DNA of 64,000 nucleotides from Planctomycetota bacterium (GCA_020831805.1 JAFIFX010000001.1:248001-312000); one strand, 5' to 3'; shown: positions 1 through 12,612, counted from the first letter of the stretch. The notes: generated by a model not told the origin, from the letters alone. A program made the numbers and translations.

Positions 1-894
1 GGGGACCGCGCCGGGCAAACCATCACCGAGACCGATCCGGGCGTCGACCCACTCGGCGGCCACCGCCCGCGGGTCGCGCCCGAGCACATCCACCGCGTGG
101 TTCATCCGGCGCATGTCATCGTCCGAGATCGCCCCGGCCAGCAACGCCAGCACCGCACGCAACGACGGATCGGCCCGCAGCAACTCGCCCCGGACCACCG
201 GCGCCGCGTCGTACGGCGGGAAGAACCCGAGATCGTCTTCCAGCACCCGCAGATCGAACGCCTCGATCCGACCATCCGTCGCGAACGCGCAGATCACATC
301 GACCTGGCCGTCGGCCAACGCCTGATACATCAGCCCGGGATCCAGATCGGAAGACGAACCGAAACCGTAGCCGTACGCCGCCCGGAGCCCGGGGTACCCG
401 TCCGGCCGCTCCATGAACTCGGCCGTGAACCCCGCGCGCAGATCCTCCGCGTCCGTGAGCAGATCGCTGATTCTCGTCCAACCCCGCGCATCCGCGTCCC
501 CGGAACGCACCGTGATCGCGTAGGTGTTGTTGAAACCGATCGGCGCCAGCCAGACGAGGTCGTACCGCTCGCGGTACGCGGAAGCCACCGCGAGGTACGC
601 TTCCCCGGGAGCACCGATCACACCGGCCCGCAGCACATTGAGCAGGCCAGTGCCGGTGTACTCGGGGTAGATATCGATCTGGCCCCCCAGCAGGGCCGCG
701 TGGCACACATCGGTCCCCCCAAGTCCCAGCCGACGCCGCACCGACCGGTCCGTGCCCCGCTCGATCAAACCCGCGATGATCTCCGCGAGAATCTCCTGCT
801 CGGTGAAGTTCTTCGAACCGACAACCACCGGAGCCTGCGCGGACACGGACAAGGTCGACAACAACAGCAGGATCGCGCACGCCAGCCGGTTCAC
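1..894 (-). CDS. Glycine betaine/choline-type ABC transporter substrate-binding protein (partial, runs off the window)
   Basis: The reading frame starts at a GTG whose GTGA overlaps the stop of the ATPase gene, and runs 298 codons to the window edge without a stop. The N-terminus (VNRLACAILLLLSTLSVSAQ) is a signal peptide. It is followed at once by VGSKNFTEQEILAEI, then GQIDIYPEYTGTGLLN near residue 75. Both are hallmark segments of the ProX/OpuCC quaternary-amine binding family. Later segments such as LADGQVDVICAFATDGRI also fit that fold. Family knowledge: these proteins bind glycine betaine, choline or carnitine outside the cytoplasmic membrane and deliver them to the permease. About 298 residues is already a full binding domain, so the gene may be nearly complete or continue into a fused permease domain. 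The ligand cannot be assigned from sequence alone. Confidence 0.85.
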   Translation of the reverse strand, partial: MNRLACAILLLLSTLSVSAQAPVVVGSKNFTEQEILAEIIAGLIERGTDRSVRRRLGLGGTDVCHAALLGGQIDIYPEYTGTGLLNVLRAGVIGAPGEAYLAVASAYRERYDLVWLAPIGFNNTYAITVRSGDADARGWTRISDLLTDAEDLRAGFTAEFMERPDGYPGLRAAYGYGFGSSSDLDPGLMYQALADGQVDVICAFATDGRIEAFDLRVLEDDLGFFPPYDAAPVVRGELLRADPSLRAVLALLAGAISDDDMRRMNHAVDVLGRDPRAVAAEWVDARIGLGDGLPGAVP

Positions 895-1667
895 GACCCC
901 GCCCCCGCGGCCCCGGACGCCCCGATCAACGCCGCCTGCCGCCGCGCGTGCCCGAACAGCTCCTCGACGAACGGTGTTGCCGGGCGGTTCATCAGTTCGC
1001 CCGGCGTGCCCAGCTGCTCGATCACCCCCGCCCGCATCACCGCGATGCGGTCGCCGAGCCGCACCGCCTCGAAAAGGTCGTGCGTGACGAACACGATCGT
1101 CTTGTTCAGTTCCGCTCGGAGCCGGACCAGCTCGCCCTGCAGTTGGTCCCGCGTGACGGCGTCGAGCGCCCCGAACGGCTCGTCCATCAGCAGGATCGCC
1201 GGATCCCCCGCCAGCGCCCGCGCGATGCCCACCCGTTGCTGCTGCCCTCCGGAAAGCTCCTCGGGACGGCGCGCCGCGTACGCGCCCGGATCCAGACCGA
1301 CCACGGCCATCAGCTCGTGCGCCCGTTCACGCTGATCTTCCGGGGACACCCCGCACAGCCGCGGAACGATGGCCACATTCCGCTCCACGCTCATGTGCGG
1401 AAACAGCCCGATGTTCTGGAACACATAGCCGATCCTGCGGCGTAAAACCATCGGGTTCTCTTCCATCACATCCCGCCCATCGACGAGGATCCGCCCCGAT
1501 GTGGGATCGATCAAGCGGTTGATCATCTTGAGCGTTGTGGTCTTCCCGCATCCCGAGGTGCCCAGAAGCACGACGGTCTCGCCCGGCTCGACTGTCATGC
1601 TCACCGATCGCACCGCGTAGCCGCCGACCGGACCATACCGCTTCGAGACATTCTCGAGCGTGACCAA
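891..1667 (-). CDS. ABC transporter ATP-binding protein, OpuCA/ProV type
   Basis: 258 residues. Walker A is GTSGCGKTT (about residues 36-44), the signature is LSGGQQQR, Walker B is ILLMDEPFGALD and the switch His lies in FVTHD. The VFQNIGLFPHMSVERNV block is typical of the quaternary-amine (osmoprotectant) ATPases. No C-terminal CBS pair is present; the protein stops soon after the ABC domain, so it is the short form. The start is TTG, supported by an extended Shine-Dalgarno sequence (GGAGGTGATC) seven bases upstream. Its stop overlaps the GTG of the binding-protein gene, implying translational coupling. It should power uptake of an osmoprotectant with the downstream binding protein and a permease outside the window. 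Confidence 0.92.
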   Translation of the reverse strand: MVTLENVSKRYGPVGGYAVRSVSMTVEPGETVVLLGTSGCGKTTTLKMINRLIDPTSGRILVDGRDVMEENPMVLRRRIGYVFQNIGLFPHMSVERNVAIVPRLCGVSPEDQRERAHELMAVVGLDPGAYAARRPEELSGGQQQRVGIARALAGDPAILLMDEPFGALDAVTRDQLQGELVRLRAELNKTIVFVTHDLFEAVRLGDRIAVMRAGVIEQLGTPGELMNRPATPFVEELFGHARRQAALIGASGAAGAGS

Positions 1668-1773
1668 CGGATCACCTCCGATCTATAGACAACATTCACA
1701 ATAGCACCCGCTCAATACACCGACTTGCGTCGCTGTTCTCATGCAAGGAAGCGGCGCGGGATGATCGATGTGG

Positions 1774-1802
1774 TTGTCATCGGCCACACAATCTGCTATA
1801 CT
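1774..1802 (+). promoter_or_regulatory. Sigma-70-type promoter for the methyltransferase gene
   Basis: A -35 TTGTCA (1774-1779) and -10 TATACT (1797-1802), each 5/6 to consensus, are separated by exactly 17 bases, about 100 bases upstream of the ATG at 1903. The 1668-1902 gap is otherwise AT-richer than its surroundings and separates two divergent units. Confidence 0.6.
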
Positions 1803-1902
1803 CAAGAATCATCAAGCCAATAGAGCATGATCACGATCTGGGGTGGATCGCCACGGTGCCGCACGCGCCGGCTTCTGATCATGCCGCGGGAGGACCTACA
1901 CC

Positions 1903-2703
1903 ATGCCGATCACACGAAGCGAAACAAAGCCGCAGGCCAAGCATGCCAGGCACGATCTTGAGATCGCGATCCCAGTGACCAGAGATCACTTCGATCAGGA
2001 CGAGGAATGGGTCGTCGTCCACCATGAAAACGAGTGGCGCAAGGTCCGGCTGCACGACTACGCAGAGGTGTACTCCATCCCCGGTCTCTACGACCGCTGG
2101 GTCTACGACATCTTCCGCTGCCGCTCGCCGCAAAAGGTCGGCGGCCTGCTCGATCAGGCCCTGAAGCGCGAATCCATCGACCCCGCTTCGATCCGTGTGC
2201 TCGATCTCGGTGCGGGCAACGGCTATGTCGCCAAGGTGCTCTCCGAGTACGGCATCCGGAGCTTTACCGGCGTGGACATCCATCAGGAAGCCGCCGCCGC
2301 CGCCGAGCGGGACCGCCCCGGCCTCTACCAGAACTACATCGTTGGCGACATGACCAATCTGCACGAGCGCGGGCGCAAGGTCCTCGATCTGGTCCGGCCG
2401 AACTGCCTGACCTGCGTGGCCGCCCTCGGCTTCGGGGACATCCCGCCCGAGGTCTTCGCCGCCGCCTTCAACAGCATCGAGCCGGACGGCTGGGCCGCCT
2501 TCACCATCAAGACCGACTTCCTTGATCCGAAGGACAGATCCGGCTTCTCCGTGCTCATCCGCCGCATGATCGACCAGGGCGTCCTCGAAGTCGCCGAGCG
2601 CGAGTCCTATGTCCACCGTGTCGCCACCGATGGCGAAGAGCTGGTCTACACCGCCCTGATCGGACGCAAACGCGGCCAGACCGAGCCATCCTGGGTCGTC
2701 TGA
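1903..2703 (+). CDS. Class I SAM-dependent methyltransferase
   Basis: 266 residues. The SAM-binding motif I is VLDLGAGNGYVAKVL (about residue 103), followed by an acidic strand end in FTGVDIHQEA and a later YIVGDMTNLHE that fits motif II/III order. These are the features of a Rossmann-fold methyltransferase; the substrate cannot be told. The first 90 residues carry an aromatic segment (YSIPGLYDRWVYDIF) that probably caps the active site. The start is preceded by GGGAGG about eight bases upstream, and a good promoter lies at 1774-1802. It stands alone, divergent from the transporter and convergent with the oxidoreductase, so the neighbours give no hint of its target. Confidence 0.8.
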   Translation: MPITRSETKPQAKHARHDLEIAIPVTRDHFDQDEEWVVVHHENEWRKVRLHDYAEVYSIPGLYDRWVYDIFRCRSPQKVGGLLDQALKRESIDPASIRVLDLGAGNGYVAKVLSEYGIRSFTGVDIHQEAAAAAERDRPGLYQNYIVGDMTNLHERGRKVLDLVRPNCLTCVAALGFGDIPPEVFAAAFNSIEPDGWAAFTIKTDFLDPKDRSGFSVLIRRMIDQGVLEVAERESYVHRVATDGEELVYTALIGRKRGQTEPSWVV

Positions 2704-2746
2704 CCGACACGCCTCCCCGGGCCCCCCGGCACGCCCCCGTACGACC

Positions 2747-2848
2747 TCAGCCGCGGAAGATCGCGAACGCGATCGAGGCGAGCACCAACGCCGAAGCGCA
2801 CGCCGTGGCCATCCAACCGACGAGATTATGGTTCCGCAAGCGTCCCAC
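2747..2848 (-). CDS. Possible 33-residue single-pass membrane protein
   Basis: A GTG-initiated frame immediately downstream of the oxidoreductase gene encodes a short basic start (VGRLRNHNLVGW), one hydrophobic helix (MATACASALVLASIAFAIF) and RG-stop. GGGAG lies six to eight bases before the GTG, and only 13 bases separate it from the upstream stop, so it would be the last cistron of that unit. The charge pattern and helix length are those of a real small membrane protein, but nothing beyond sequence plausibility supports it. Confidence 0.4.
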   Translation of the reverse strand: MGRLRNHNLVGWMATACASALVLASIAFAIFRG

Positions 2849-2861
2849 ACGGATCTCCCGC

Positions 2862-4190
2862 TCAGATGATATCGAACCGCTCCGAGCGGATCCGACCACG
2901 GTCCACTCCCAGTTCCAGCAGCGCATCCTCCACCGCGTCCATCATCGGCGCCGGCCCGCAGATCATAAAGTGCGCCCGGCCGAGCGTGGCCCGGGTCAGC
3001 AGCCGCCCGAGCATCGCCCGGTCGATGTACCCGGTCTCGCCCTCCCAGCCCTCGGGCGGATTCTCGGGGACATGCGTGACCGTGACCGCGTCGCTCGCGT
3101 CCGCGGCGGCCAGTTCCTCGCGGAACGTCGCCCGCTCGAGCGTCGAGGTCGCGTAGAGCAGCCGGATCGGCCGCTTCTCTCCGCGGTCCAGCGCGGTGCG
3201 GATAATGCTCATCCCCGGCGTGATACCGATCCCCCCGGCGATCAGCACCACCTCCGGCACGCCGTCCGCCACCGTGAACCCGCCGGCGGGCCCCTGCACA
3301 TACACGGTCGTGCCCGGCTCGATCCGACCGACCGTGCCGGTGAAGTCGCCGAGTTCCTTGATCGTGAACCGCAGCTCCCCCGGCTTCTCCGCGCTCGACG
3401 CGATCGTGAACGGGTTCTCCCGTGGGTCGAACGGGCTTTTGTCGAAGATCAACCACACGAACTGCCCGGCCTTGAAGCCCATCCCGTCGTGCCCCTCGGG
3501 CCTGAGCGTCACCGTCCACACCGCGTCCCGCTCGGCACGCACGGAATCCACACGCCACGGCCTGCGTCGCATCATCAGCGGACGCACCAGCCGGATATGC
3601 CCGAGCATCGCCAGCGGGGCCCCGATGATCGCGACCAATGCCGCTTTCTTCATCAGCGGTTCGGAATAGTGATCCACCATCACCACATGCGCCGCCGCCA
3701 CAACCATCGCGAACGCGGCAAGCAGCCCGTGCGACACGCGCCACCACTCGTACTTGAGCCCGAAACGAGATCTCCACACGGAAAGCAGGATCAGCGCGAC
3801 GATCGCTACCGTCACCGAAGACAGCGCCACCGCCCGCGGCAGGTTCACCCGCGGGTCAAAGAACTCCGCGAACGAACGATCCGCGCTGATCAGCACCACC
3901 GGGTGCGCCAGCACGCAGACCGCCGCACCGATCCCCGCGACGCGGTGGAACTGCAGCAGCGTGTCCTGGCCCAGCGAACGGGAAAACGCCGGATACCGGG
4001 CCGTCAGCACGAACTGCACGGCCATCATCCCCACGCCCACGAACCCCAGCGCCACACCGAACTCCACCCAGAAACCACGCCCCGGCGGCAACGGCCCCAC
4101 CACGGCCACCCCCAGCGGGAGCAGACACAGGCCCAGGTACAGCAGCAACGACCACTGTGCCCGTGATCCGCTGTGCCCGCCAGTGACCAT
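2862..4190 (-). CDS. Ferric-reductase-like transmembrane flavoprotein, NAD(P)H oxidoreductase
   Basis: About 442 residues. The first 210 residues hold about six hydrophobic segments with histidines in FHRVAGIGAAVCVLAHPVVL and VSHGLLAAFAMVVAAAHVV, as in the heme-carrying ferric reductase/NADPH oxidase membrane domain. The C-terminal half is a ferredoxin-reductase module: RENPFTIASS (flavin binding), LIAGGIGITPGMSIIR (nucleotide binding) and FMICGPAPMMDAVEDAL. It probably passes electrons from NAD(P)H via FAD to membrane hemes and an outer acceptor; the acceptor is unknown. The ATG at 4188-4190 and a GTG just before it are both possible; GGGAG lies upstream. The start overlaps the stop of a galactokinase remnant, so its ribosome-binding site lies inside that remnant. 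Confidence 0.85.
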   Translation of the reverse strand: MVTGGHSGSRAQWSLLLYLGLCLLPLGVAVVGPLPPGRGFWVEFGVALGFVGVGMMAVQFVLTARYPAFSRSLGQDTLLQFHRVAGIGAAVCVLAHPVVLISADRSFAEFFDPRVNLPRAVALSSVTVAIVALILLSVWRSRFGLKYEWWRVSHGLLAAFAMVVAAAHVVMVDHYSEPLMKKAALVAIIGAPLAMLGHIRLVRPLMMRRRPWRVDSVRAERDAVWTVTLRPEGHDGMGFKAGQFVWLIFDKSPFDPRENPFTIASSAEKPGELRFTIKELGDFTGTVGRIEPGTTVYVQGPAGGFTVADGVPEVVLIAGGIGITPGMSIIRTALDRGEKRPIRLLYATSTLERATFREELAAADASDAVTVTHVPENPPEGWEGETGYIDRAMLGRLLTRATLGRAHFMICGPAPMMDAVEDALLELGVDRGRIRSERFDII

Positions 4191-4447
4191 CACCCGTCTC
4201 CCGCATCGGCACCGACCCGGTGCATGACCCGCACCGGCCCGATCGCGGCCGGGAACGGCCCCGCCACCCGCTCATCGGCCAGCACCACCAGGCAGCCCCC
4301 GAATCCGGCTCCCGTCATCCGAGCACCATACACCCTTTCAACACCCCTCGCTGCGGAGACCGTCTCGAGCTGCTCCGGCCAGGACACCCGGCACCGGTCC
4401 CGCACCGACGCGTGCGAATCGGTCGTCCGGGCGCCCGGGCCCGGGCA
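4190..4447 (-). pseudogene. Galactokinase C-terminal remnant
   Basis: On the minus strand the frame ending at 4190 reads SHASVRDRCRVSWPEQLETV, then, after a short link, VYGARMTGAGFGGCLVVLAD. This matches the last third of galactokinase (GHMP kinase): the SHASLRD..VS.PEL block followed by the glycine-rich motif 3. The remaining galactokinase domains are absent, because gcvP ends at 4519 and the 70 bases between show no similarity. It is therefore a 5'-truncated relic of about 85 codons whose frame stayed open. Its stop (TGA) overlaps the start of the oxidoreductase gene. Whether it is still translated is unknown. The upstream boundary is approximate. Confidence 0.7.
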
Positions 4448-4518
4448 AAGACGGCTCGTCTGAACATCGCTGGAAACAATACAGCGGCGCGTTCGGGATC
4501 GACGCGACGAGCCACGCC

Positions 4519-7446
<2,928 letters not shown>

Positions 7447-7631
7447 AAGTGGGTCCGTCCGGGGGATCTCCGCCCCGCGCGGCACCGCGCGGGGCGTGGG
7501 TGTTGCTCGCTGCGGCGGTCCTCGGGCCGGGACCCGCCGGGCCGGCGTGGATCGACCGATCCAGCCGGCACACGCAATCCTATGAAGCCCGGCACGCCCA
7601 CGCCGGTACACTGACCCCAAACGGAGGCTCC

Positions 7632-9572
7632 ATGACCGATTCGAAGAGCAGGTTCCCGCAGATGTTGACGCCCGCCCTCGCCGCGTGGCTTTTCGCGACC
7701 GGCGCGGCCCTGGCGACCCTGGCCGAACCCGCCTCCGAGCGACCGCCCGTGGACCCCGCCTTGGTCGAGTTCTACCAGGCCACCGTCGTCGAACTGTCCC
7801 ACCCTTCCTATGAGGGCCGCGTCCCCGGCTCGGTCGGCATCGACAAGGCCGCCACCCTGATCGAACAGCACTTCCGCGACCTCGGCCTCAAGCCCGCCTT
7901 CCCCGTGACCGAGACCGCCCGGGACGGCACCGAGGTCATCACCCGCAACGCTCGCTATCGCCAGCACTTCGAAGTCGGCCAGCAAACCCGCTGGACCCGC
8001 ACCGACATGACCCTCGCAGACGCCCCCCCGCTCCGCCACGGACATGACTTCACCGCCCTAGCCCACACCGGCGACGGCACCGTCACCGGCCCAGTCGTCT
8101 TCACCGGCTACGCCATCGTCTCCGGGCCCGGCGGCTTCCGGGGTTTCGAGGATGATGCCGACTTCGAAGGTCAGATCGCCCTCTGCCTGGCCTACGAGCC
8201 CATGGACGAGCAGGGCAACTCCCTCTGGGACGAGTCCGGCTTCAGCCACCACGCCGCCCTGACCCAGAAGGCCAGCGCCCTCATCCGGCGCGGGGCCGCC
8301 GGCGTCATCATCGTCGCCCCGCCCCACGCCAACGACGAGCGCGTCGGCATGCTCGAAACCATCGACTCGAGCCGCATGGCCACCCCGGGGGGAATGCCCG
8401 GACGCGCCCGACGCCACGACGCCCCGGTCGTCCAGGTCACCCCGGAAACCGCCGCCCGGATCCTCGGCGACGACCGCGACCCGGAGGTCATCTTCCGCGA
8501 ACTCGCCGCCCGCTCCAACGACGGGCCGGTCGCAGAACCGATCAGCGGGCCCCCCGTCACCATCGACATCCGCACCGAGAACCGCCCCATCGACGCCTTC
8601 AATGTCGGCGCGATCTTGCCCGGCGTGGGCGACCTCGCCGACGAGTATGTCGTCATCGGCGGCCACTACGACCATGTCGGCTACGGCTACTTCGGCTCCC
8701 GGGCCCGCTCCCGCCGGGGCGAGATCCACCCGGGCGCCGACGACAACGCCTCGGGCACCGCCGGCGTGATGGTCGCCGCCCAGACCATTACCGAGCGGGT
8801 CCGAACCATGCCGCCCGACCAGCCCCGGCGGACCTTCCTGTTCATGCTCTTCTCCGCCGAGGAAATGGGCCTGCTCGGCTCGCGCCACTATGTCCGCGAG
8901 CCCATCGCCCCCGTCGAGCAGCACTTCATCATGCTCAACCTCGACATGATCGGCCGCCTCGAGGGCAAGCCGCTCGAGATCGGCAGCCTCAACTCCGCCC
9001 CGGCCATGCCGGCGCTCGCCGACCCCCACTTCGAAGCCTCCGGACTGCCCATCGCCCGCGAGGCCTCCGTCAGCTCCGGACGCTCCGACCACGCCTCGTT
9101 CGACGCCGTCGGCATCCCCAACCTCTTCTTCTTCACCGGCCTGCACCCCCAGTACCACACCCCCGACGACACCGCCGACCTGATCGACAACGAGGGCGGC
9201 GTCCGCATCGCGCTGCTCGCGGCCGACATCGCCATGGCCGCGGCCACCAAAGCCACCCCTCTCCCCCACCGCCGGACGCTCGCCAGGACCGCTCAACAGG
9301 ACGCCCAGCCGCGCGTCCGCGTCGGCGTCATGCCTTCCAACGCCACCCGGGGCGGCATCATCGTCGAACGCGTCTTCGACGACACCTCCGCATCCGAGGC
9401 GGGCGTCCGGCCCAACGACCGCATCACCGCCTGGAACGGCCAAGAGCTCCGCGGCATGAACGACCTCCGCCCGCACCTCGTCCGGCACGAGCCCGGCGAT
9501 GTCATCACCCTCACCGTGGATCGGGACGGCGAAACCCTGGAAATTCCCCTGACCCTCCGCGGCATCGAGTAG
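7632..9572 (+). CDS. Secreted M28-family zinc aminopeptidase with PA insert and PDZ domain
   Basis: 646 residues; ATG six bases after GGAGG. An N-terminal hydrophobic stretch (residues 12-30) indicates export. A PA-type insert occupies roughly residues 130-270. The M28 catalytic core follows: [36 protein letters not shown] and QYHTPDDT supply the zinc ligands and the catalytic Glu. The last 90 residues form a PDZ domain ([20 protein letters not shown]). It probably trims peptides outside the cytoplasm. It stands divergent from gcvP and 71 bases ahead of the DinB-like gene. Confidence 0.92.
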   Translation: MTDSKSRFPQMLTPALAAWLFATGAALATLAEPASERPPVDPALVEFYQATVVELSHPSYEGRVPGSVGIDKAATLIEQHFRDLGLKPAFPVTETARDGTEVITRNARYRQHFEVGQQTRWTRTDMTLADAPPLRHGHDFTALAHTGDGTVTGPVVFTGYAIVSGPGGFRGFEDDADFEGQIALCLAYEPMDEQGNSLWDESGFSHHAALTQKASALIRRGAAGVIIVAPPHANDERVGMLETIDSSRMATPGGMPGRARRHDAPVVQVTPETAARILGDDRDPEVIFRELAARSNDGPVAEPISGPPVTIDIRTENRPIDAFNVGAILPGVGDLADEYVVIGGHYDHVGYGYFGSRARSRRGEIHPGADDNASGTAGVMVAAQTITERVRTMPPDQPRRTFLFMLFSAEEMGLLGSRHYVREPIAPVEQHFIMLNLDMIGRLEGKPLEIGSLNSAPAMPALADPHFEASGLPIAREASVSSGRSDHASFDAVGIPNLFFFTGLHPQYHTPDDTADLIDNEGGVRIALLAADIAMAAATKATPLPHRRTLARTAQQDAQPRVRVGVMPSNATRGGIIVERVFDDTSASEAGVRPNDRITAWNGQELRGMNDLRPHLVRHEPGDVITLTVDRDGETLEIPLTLRGIE

Positions 9573-9643
9573 CACACCCGCCAGCCTAAGCACCGATTTC
9601 CCAGCCCTTTACGCCCACCGCGCGCCGCCCCTATCCTTCCGCC

Positions 9644-10270
9644 ATGACCCCCACCCTCGAACTGACGCTGCCGGATCTGGAACAGATCCGGGCCCTCGAT
9701 GCCGACACCCTCGTCTCCCGCCTGCGCATCGGCGTCGAGCACTTCGACCCCCGCGTCTTCGAACTCACCGACGAACAACTCGACCAGGCCTGGCTCCCCG
9801 ACGCCGGCGCGGGCCGCTGGCCCATCCGCGTCCTGCTCGGCCACCTGGCCGACGCCGAGATCGTCAACGCCCACCGCATCCGCCGCGCCTTCGGCGAAAA
9901 CAACCCCACGCTGGCCGTCTGGGACGAGGACGCCTTCATCGACTCCGGCCTCTATGGATGCACCGAGGCGAGCGCTTTCCGCCCGCCCATCGGCGGCGAT
10001 GTCGCCGCCATCCACACCACCCGGTCCTGGATGGTCGCCATGCTCTACCAGTTCGAAGCCGACCACTGGCAGCGCCGCGCCCTCCACCCCGAGCGCGGCC
10101 CCATCACCATCCGCGACATCGCCGACTACAACTGCTGGCACCTCGAACAGCACGCCGCCTATCTCAACGCGAAGGTCTTCCGCATGCTCGGGCCCGCCCC
10201 CGAGCCCGAGGCCTGCTCGCCCGCCGGCTGCGCCCGCCCCGGCTGCGCCTGCGCCCAGCCCAACGACTGA
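9644..10270 (+). CDS. DinB/YfiT-like four-helix metal-binding protein
   Basis: 208 residues. The pattern WPIRVLLGHLADAEIVNAHR with a later NCWHLEQHAAYLNAK gives the spaced histidines that bind a divalent metal in the DinB superfamily. Members include mycothiol- and bacillithiol-dependent transferases and many unassigned proteins; no specific reaction can be named. The C-terminus is odd: a Cys/Pro-rich tail (SPAGCARPGCACAQ) with four cysteines that could bind metal or be disordered. It is followed after 29 bases by nadB on the same strand. Confidence 0.75.
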   Translation: MTPTLELTLPDLEQIRALDADTLVSRLRIGVEHFDPRVFELTDEQLDQAWLPDAGAGRWPIRVLLGHLADAEIVNAHRIRRAFGENNPTLAVWDEDAFIDSGLYGCTEASAFRPPIGGDVAAIHTTRSWMVAMLYQFEADHWQRRALHPERGPITIRDIADYNCWHLEQHAAYLNAKVFRMLGPAPEPEACSPAGCARPGCACAQPND

Positions 10271-10299
10271 CACGAACCCGCCGCGGAGGCGAACCGACC

Positions 10300-11994
10300 T
10301 TGCACGCGATCTTTGATCAACGCCGCTACCTCATCCCCTTCCGCTCGGGGTTGCTGCCGCAGATCTTCTGCGACACCCTCGTCATCGGCGCGGGCGTTGC
10401 GGGCATGCGCGCCGCCATCGCCGCCGCGGACGCCGGCGAGGTCATCATCTGCTCCAAGTCCAAGCTCACCAAAACCAACACGGCATGGGCCCAGGGCGGC
10501 GTCGCCGCCGTCCTCCGCGACGACGACCGGATCGAGGACCACACCGAGGACACCATCACGGCCGGCGCGGGGCTCTGCGACCGCCCCGCCGTCGATCTGG
10601 TCTGCCGCGAAGGCCCCGCCCTCGTCCGTGAGCTGATCGACTGGGGCATGCGCTTCGACCGCGACAACGCCGACAACCTCGCCGTCGCCCGCGAGGGCGG
10701 CCACAACGCCCCACGCATCTACCACGCCGGCGGCGACGCCACCGGAGCCGAACTCCAGCGCACACTGACAGACAAGACCCTCGCCTCGCCCCGCGTCCGC
10801 CTCTTCGAATCCTGCTTCGTGATCGACCTGATCACCGCCGGGGCCGACCCCGGCTCGCCCTGCCTCGGCGCGATCACCCACCACCCCCGCTACGGCCTCC
10901 AGATGATCTGGGCCCGCACCACCATCCTCGCCTCCGGCGGCGCGGGCCAGCTCTACCGCGAGACCTCCAACCCGCCCCCCGCCACCGCCGACGGGATCGC
11001 CATGGCTGCCCGGGCCGGCGCCACCCTCGCCGACATGGCCTTCATCCAGTTCCACCCCACCACCCTCTACATCCCGGGCGCCCCCCGCGCCCTGATCTCC
11101 GAGGCCGTCCGAGGCGAGGGCGCCCACCTCATCGACGAGCAGGGCCGCCGCTTCATGCTCGACCAGCACGAACTGGCCGAACTCGCCCCCCGCGATGTCG
11201 TCTCCCAGGCCATCGTCCGTCAGATCGCCAGCCAGGGCGGCCGCCATGTCTACCTCGATGGCCGCCACCTCCGAGGCTTCGCCGAACGCTTCCCCGGCAT
11301 CCACGCCACCCTCGCCAAGTTCAGCATCGACCCGACCACCGACCTCATCCCCGTCCACCCCGCCGCCCACTACACCATCGGCGGCGTGCGCACCGACCTC
11401 GAGGCACGCACCGACATCCCCAACCTCTTCGCCGTCGGCGAGGTCGCCGCCACCGGCCTGCACGGCGCCAACCGCCTCGCCAGCAACTCCCTGCTCGAGG
11501 GCCTCGTGATGGGCGCCATCGCCGGCCGCCACGCCGCACGCCGTTCGGGCGCCGGCCCCGTCGGCCCCGCCACGATCAACTCCGACATCCGCCCCTCCAA
11601 CCACGCCGAACTCGACCTCGAGGATGTCCGCTCCAGCCTCCGCAGCGCCATGTGGAAGAATGTCGGCATCACCCGCACCGGCACCCGTCTCGAGGACGCC
11701 TGCGAGATGCTCGATTTCTGGGGTCGCTACACCCTTGACAAAATCTTCGACACCCCCGACGGCTGGGAGGTCCAGAACATGCTCCTCACCGCCGCCGTCA
11801 TCGCCAAGTCCGCCGCCTGGCGCACCGAATCCCGCGGCACCCACCTCCGCACCGACCACCCCGTCCCCACCGACGCCTTCCGCGTCCACGACCTCAGGCG
11901 CCGCGGCCGCAGCTCCCCCATCACTACCCCCGCCGGCGATCCCGACCGAACCGTCGAACCGACCGCCGCCGCGAGCGTATCGGACCGGTCATGA
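10300..11994 (+). CDS. nadB: L-aspartate oxidase
   Basis: 564 residues from a TTG start with GGAGG ten bases upstream. The FAD-binding segment VIGAGVAGMRAAIAAADAG is near residue 30. Downstream come AWAQGGVAAVLRDDD, REGGHNAPRIYHAGGDATG and HYTIGGVRTDLEARTDIPNL, with GANRLASNSLLEGLVMG characteristic of NadB rather than succinate dehydrogenase. It oxidises L-aspartate to iminoaspartate, the first step of NAD synthesis; nadA and nadC are not in the window. An open frame continues upstream into the DinB-like gene but is not homologous. The TGA overlaps the ATG of the following lipoprotein gene (ATGA). Confidence 0.95.
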   Translation: MHAIFDQRRYLIPFRSGLLPQIFCDTLVIGAGVAGMRAAIAAADAGEVIICSKSKLTKTNTAWAQGGVAAVLRDDDRIEDHTEDTITAGAGLCDRPAVDLVCREGPALVRELIDWGMRFDRDNADNLAVAREGGHNAPRIYHAGGDATGAELQRTLTDKTLASPRVRLFESCFVIDLITAGADPGSPCLGAITHHPRYGLQMIWARTTILASGGAGQLYRETSNPPPATADGIAMAARAGATLADMAFIQFHPTTLYIPGAPRALISEAVRGEGAHLIDEQGRRFMLDQHELAELAPRDVVSQAIVRQIASQGGRHVYLDGRHLRGFAERFPGIHATLAKFSIDPTTDLIPVHPAAHYTIGGVRTDLEARTDIPNLFAVGEVAATGLHGANRLASNSLLEGLVMGAIAGRHAARRSGAGPVGPATINSDIRPSNHAELDLEDVRSSLRSAMWKNVGITRTGTRLEDACEMLDFWGRYTLDKIFDTPDGWEVQNMLLTAAVIAKSAAWRTESRGTHLRTDHPVPTDAFRVHDLRRRGRSSPITTPAGDPDRTVEPTAAASVSDRS

Positions 11995-12584
11995 ACGCCA
12001 GGCTGATCATCCGCACCACCGCGATCGCGGGCCTCGTGCTGGCCGGCTTTGCCTCCCTGACCGCCTGCGCCGAGGAACGCATCGTCTCCCGCCGGGGCCT
12101 GCTTTCCTCGCTCCCGGGCGCCGAATCGAACATCCCCGATCACCGCACCGTCAACCGCCCGGACATACTCCGCACCCCGTCGTCGGGCATCCGCGAGACC
12201 CTTGAGGACGGCGATACCGTCATCCTCCACGCCAAGTCCGTCCGCCACCTCATGGCCCACATCGTCACCACGATGCAGAACGGCGAGGAAGAACTCTTCG
12301 TCGAACAGGTCCTCTCCTCCAAAACCCGCCAGGAGTTCGTCCTCCGGGGCTACGACCCCGCCGAGGCCTACAAAGAACTGATCCGACGCGAGCGGGATGT
12401 CTTCCGCCTCTTTAATGTCATGCCCTTCGGAGAACAGACGCCCGGACTGTTTCTCCAGAAGATCGGGGACAACGAGTTCCGCCTCCAGATCCCCCGCTCC
12501 TCGTTCGGCGAACTCAGGTGGACCGGCATCGATGTCGTCTTCGAGAACAAGAACTACCGCCTCCGATGGTTCGTCGCACGCTGA
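11991..12584 (+). CDS. Lipoprotein of unknown function
   Basis: 197 residues. The N-terminus MNARLIIRTTAIAGLVLAGF is followed by SLTACAEE, a lipobox-type signal peptide with the lipidated Cys near residue 26. The mature part is polar and mixed alpha/beta, with no recognisable enzymatic motif; the C-terminus FGELRWTGIDVVFENKNYRL looks like a closing beta-sheet. It overlaps nadB by four bases and precedes a thioesterase by 28 bases, so it is probably co-transcribed. I do not recognise the family. Confidence 0.7.
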   Translation: MNARLIIRTTAIAGLVLAGFASLTACAEERIVSRRGLLSSLPGAESNIPDHRTVNRPDILRTPSSGIRETLEDGDTVILHAKSVRHLMAHIVTTMQNGEEELFVEQVLSSKTRQEFVLRGYDPAEAYKELIRRERDVFRLFNVMPFGEQTPGLFLQKIGDNEFRLQIPRSSFGELRWTGIDVVFENKNYRLRWFVAR

Positions 12585-12612
12585 TCCCCCCGCCCCCGGA
12601 TACACTCCGACC

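Noticed and set aside
7447..7620. Upstream extension of gcvP to 7620
   Set aside because: The extra Arg/Pro-rich residues do not match the family; the conserved N-terminus begins just after 7446.
8058..9593. Antisense frame opposite the M28 peptidase
   Set aside because: Gly/Val/Asp-rich mirror of a high-GC gene; no start signal.
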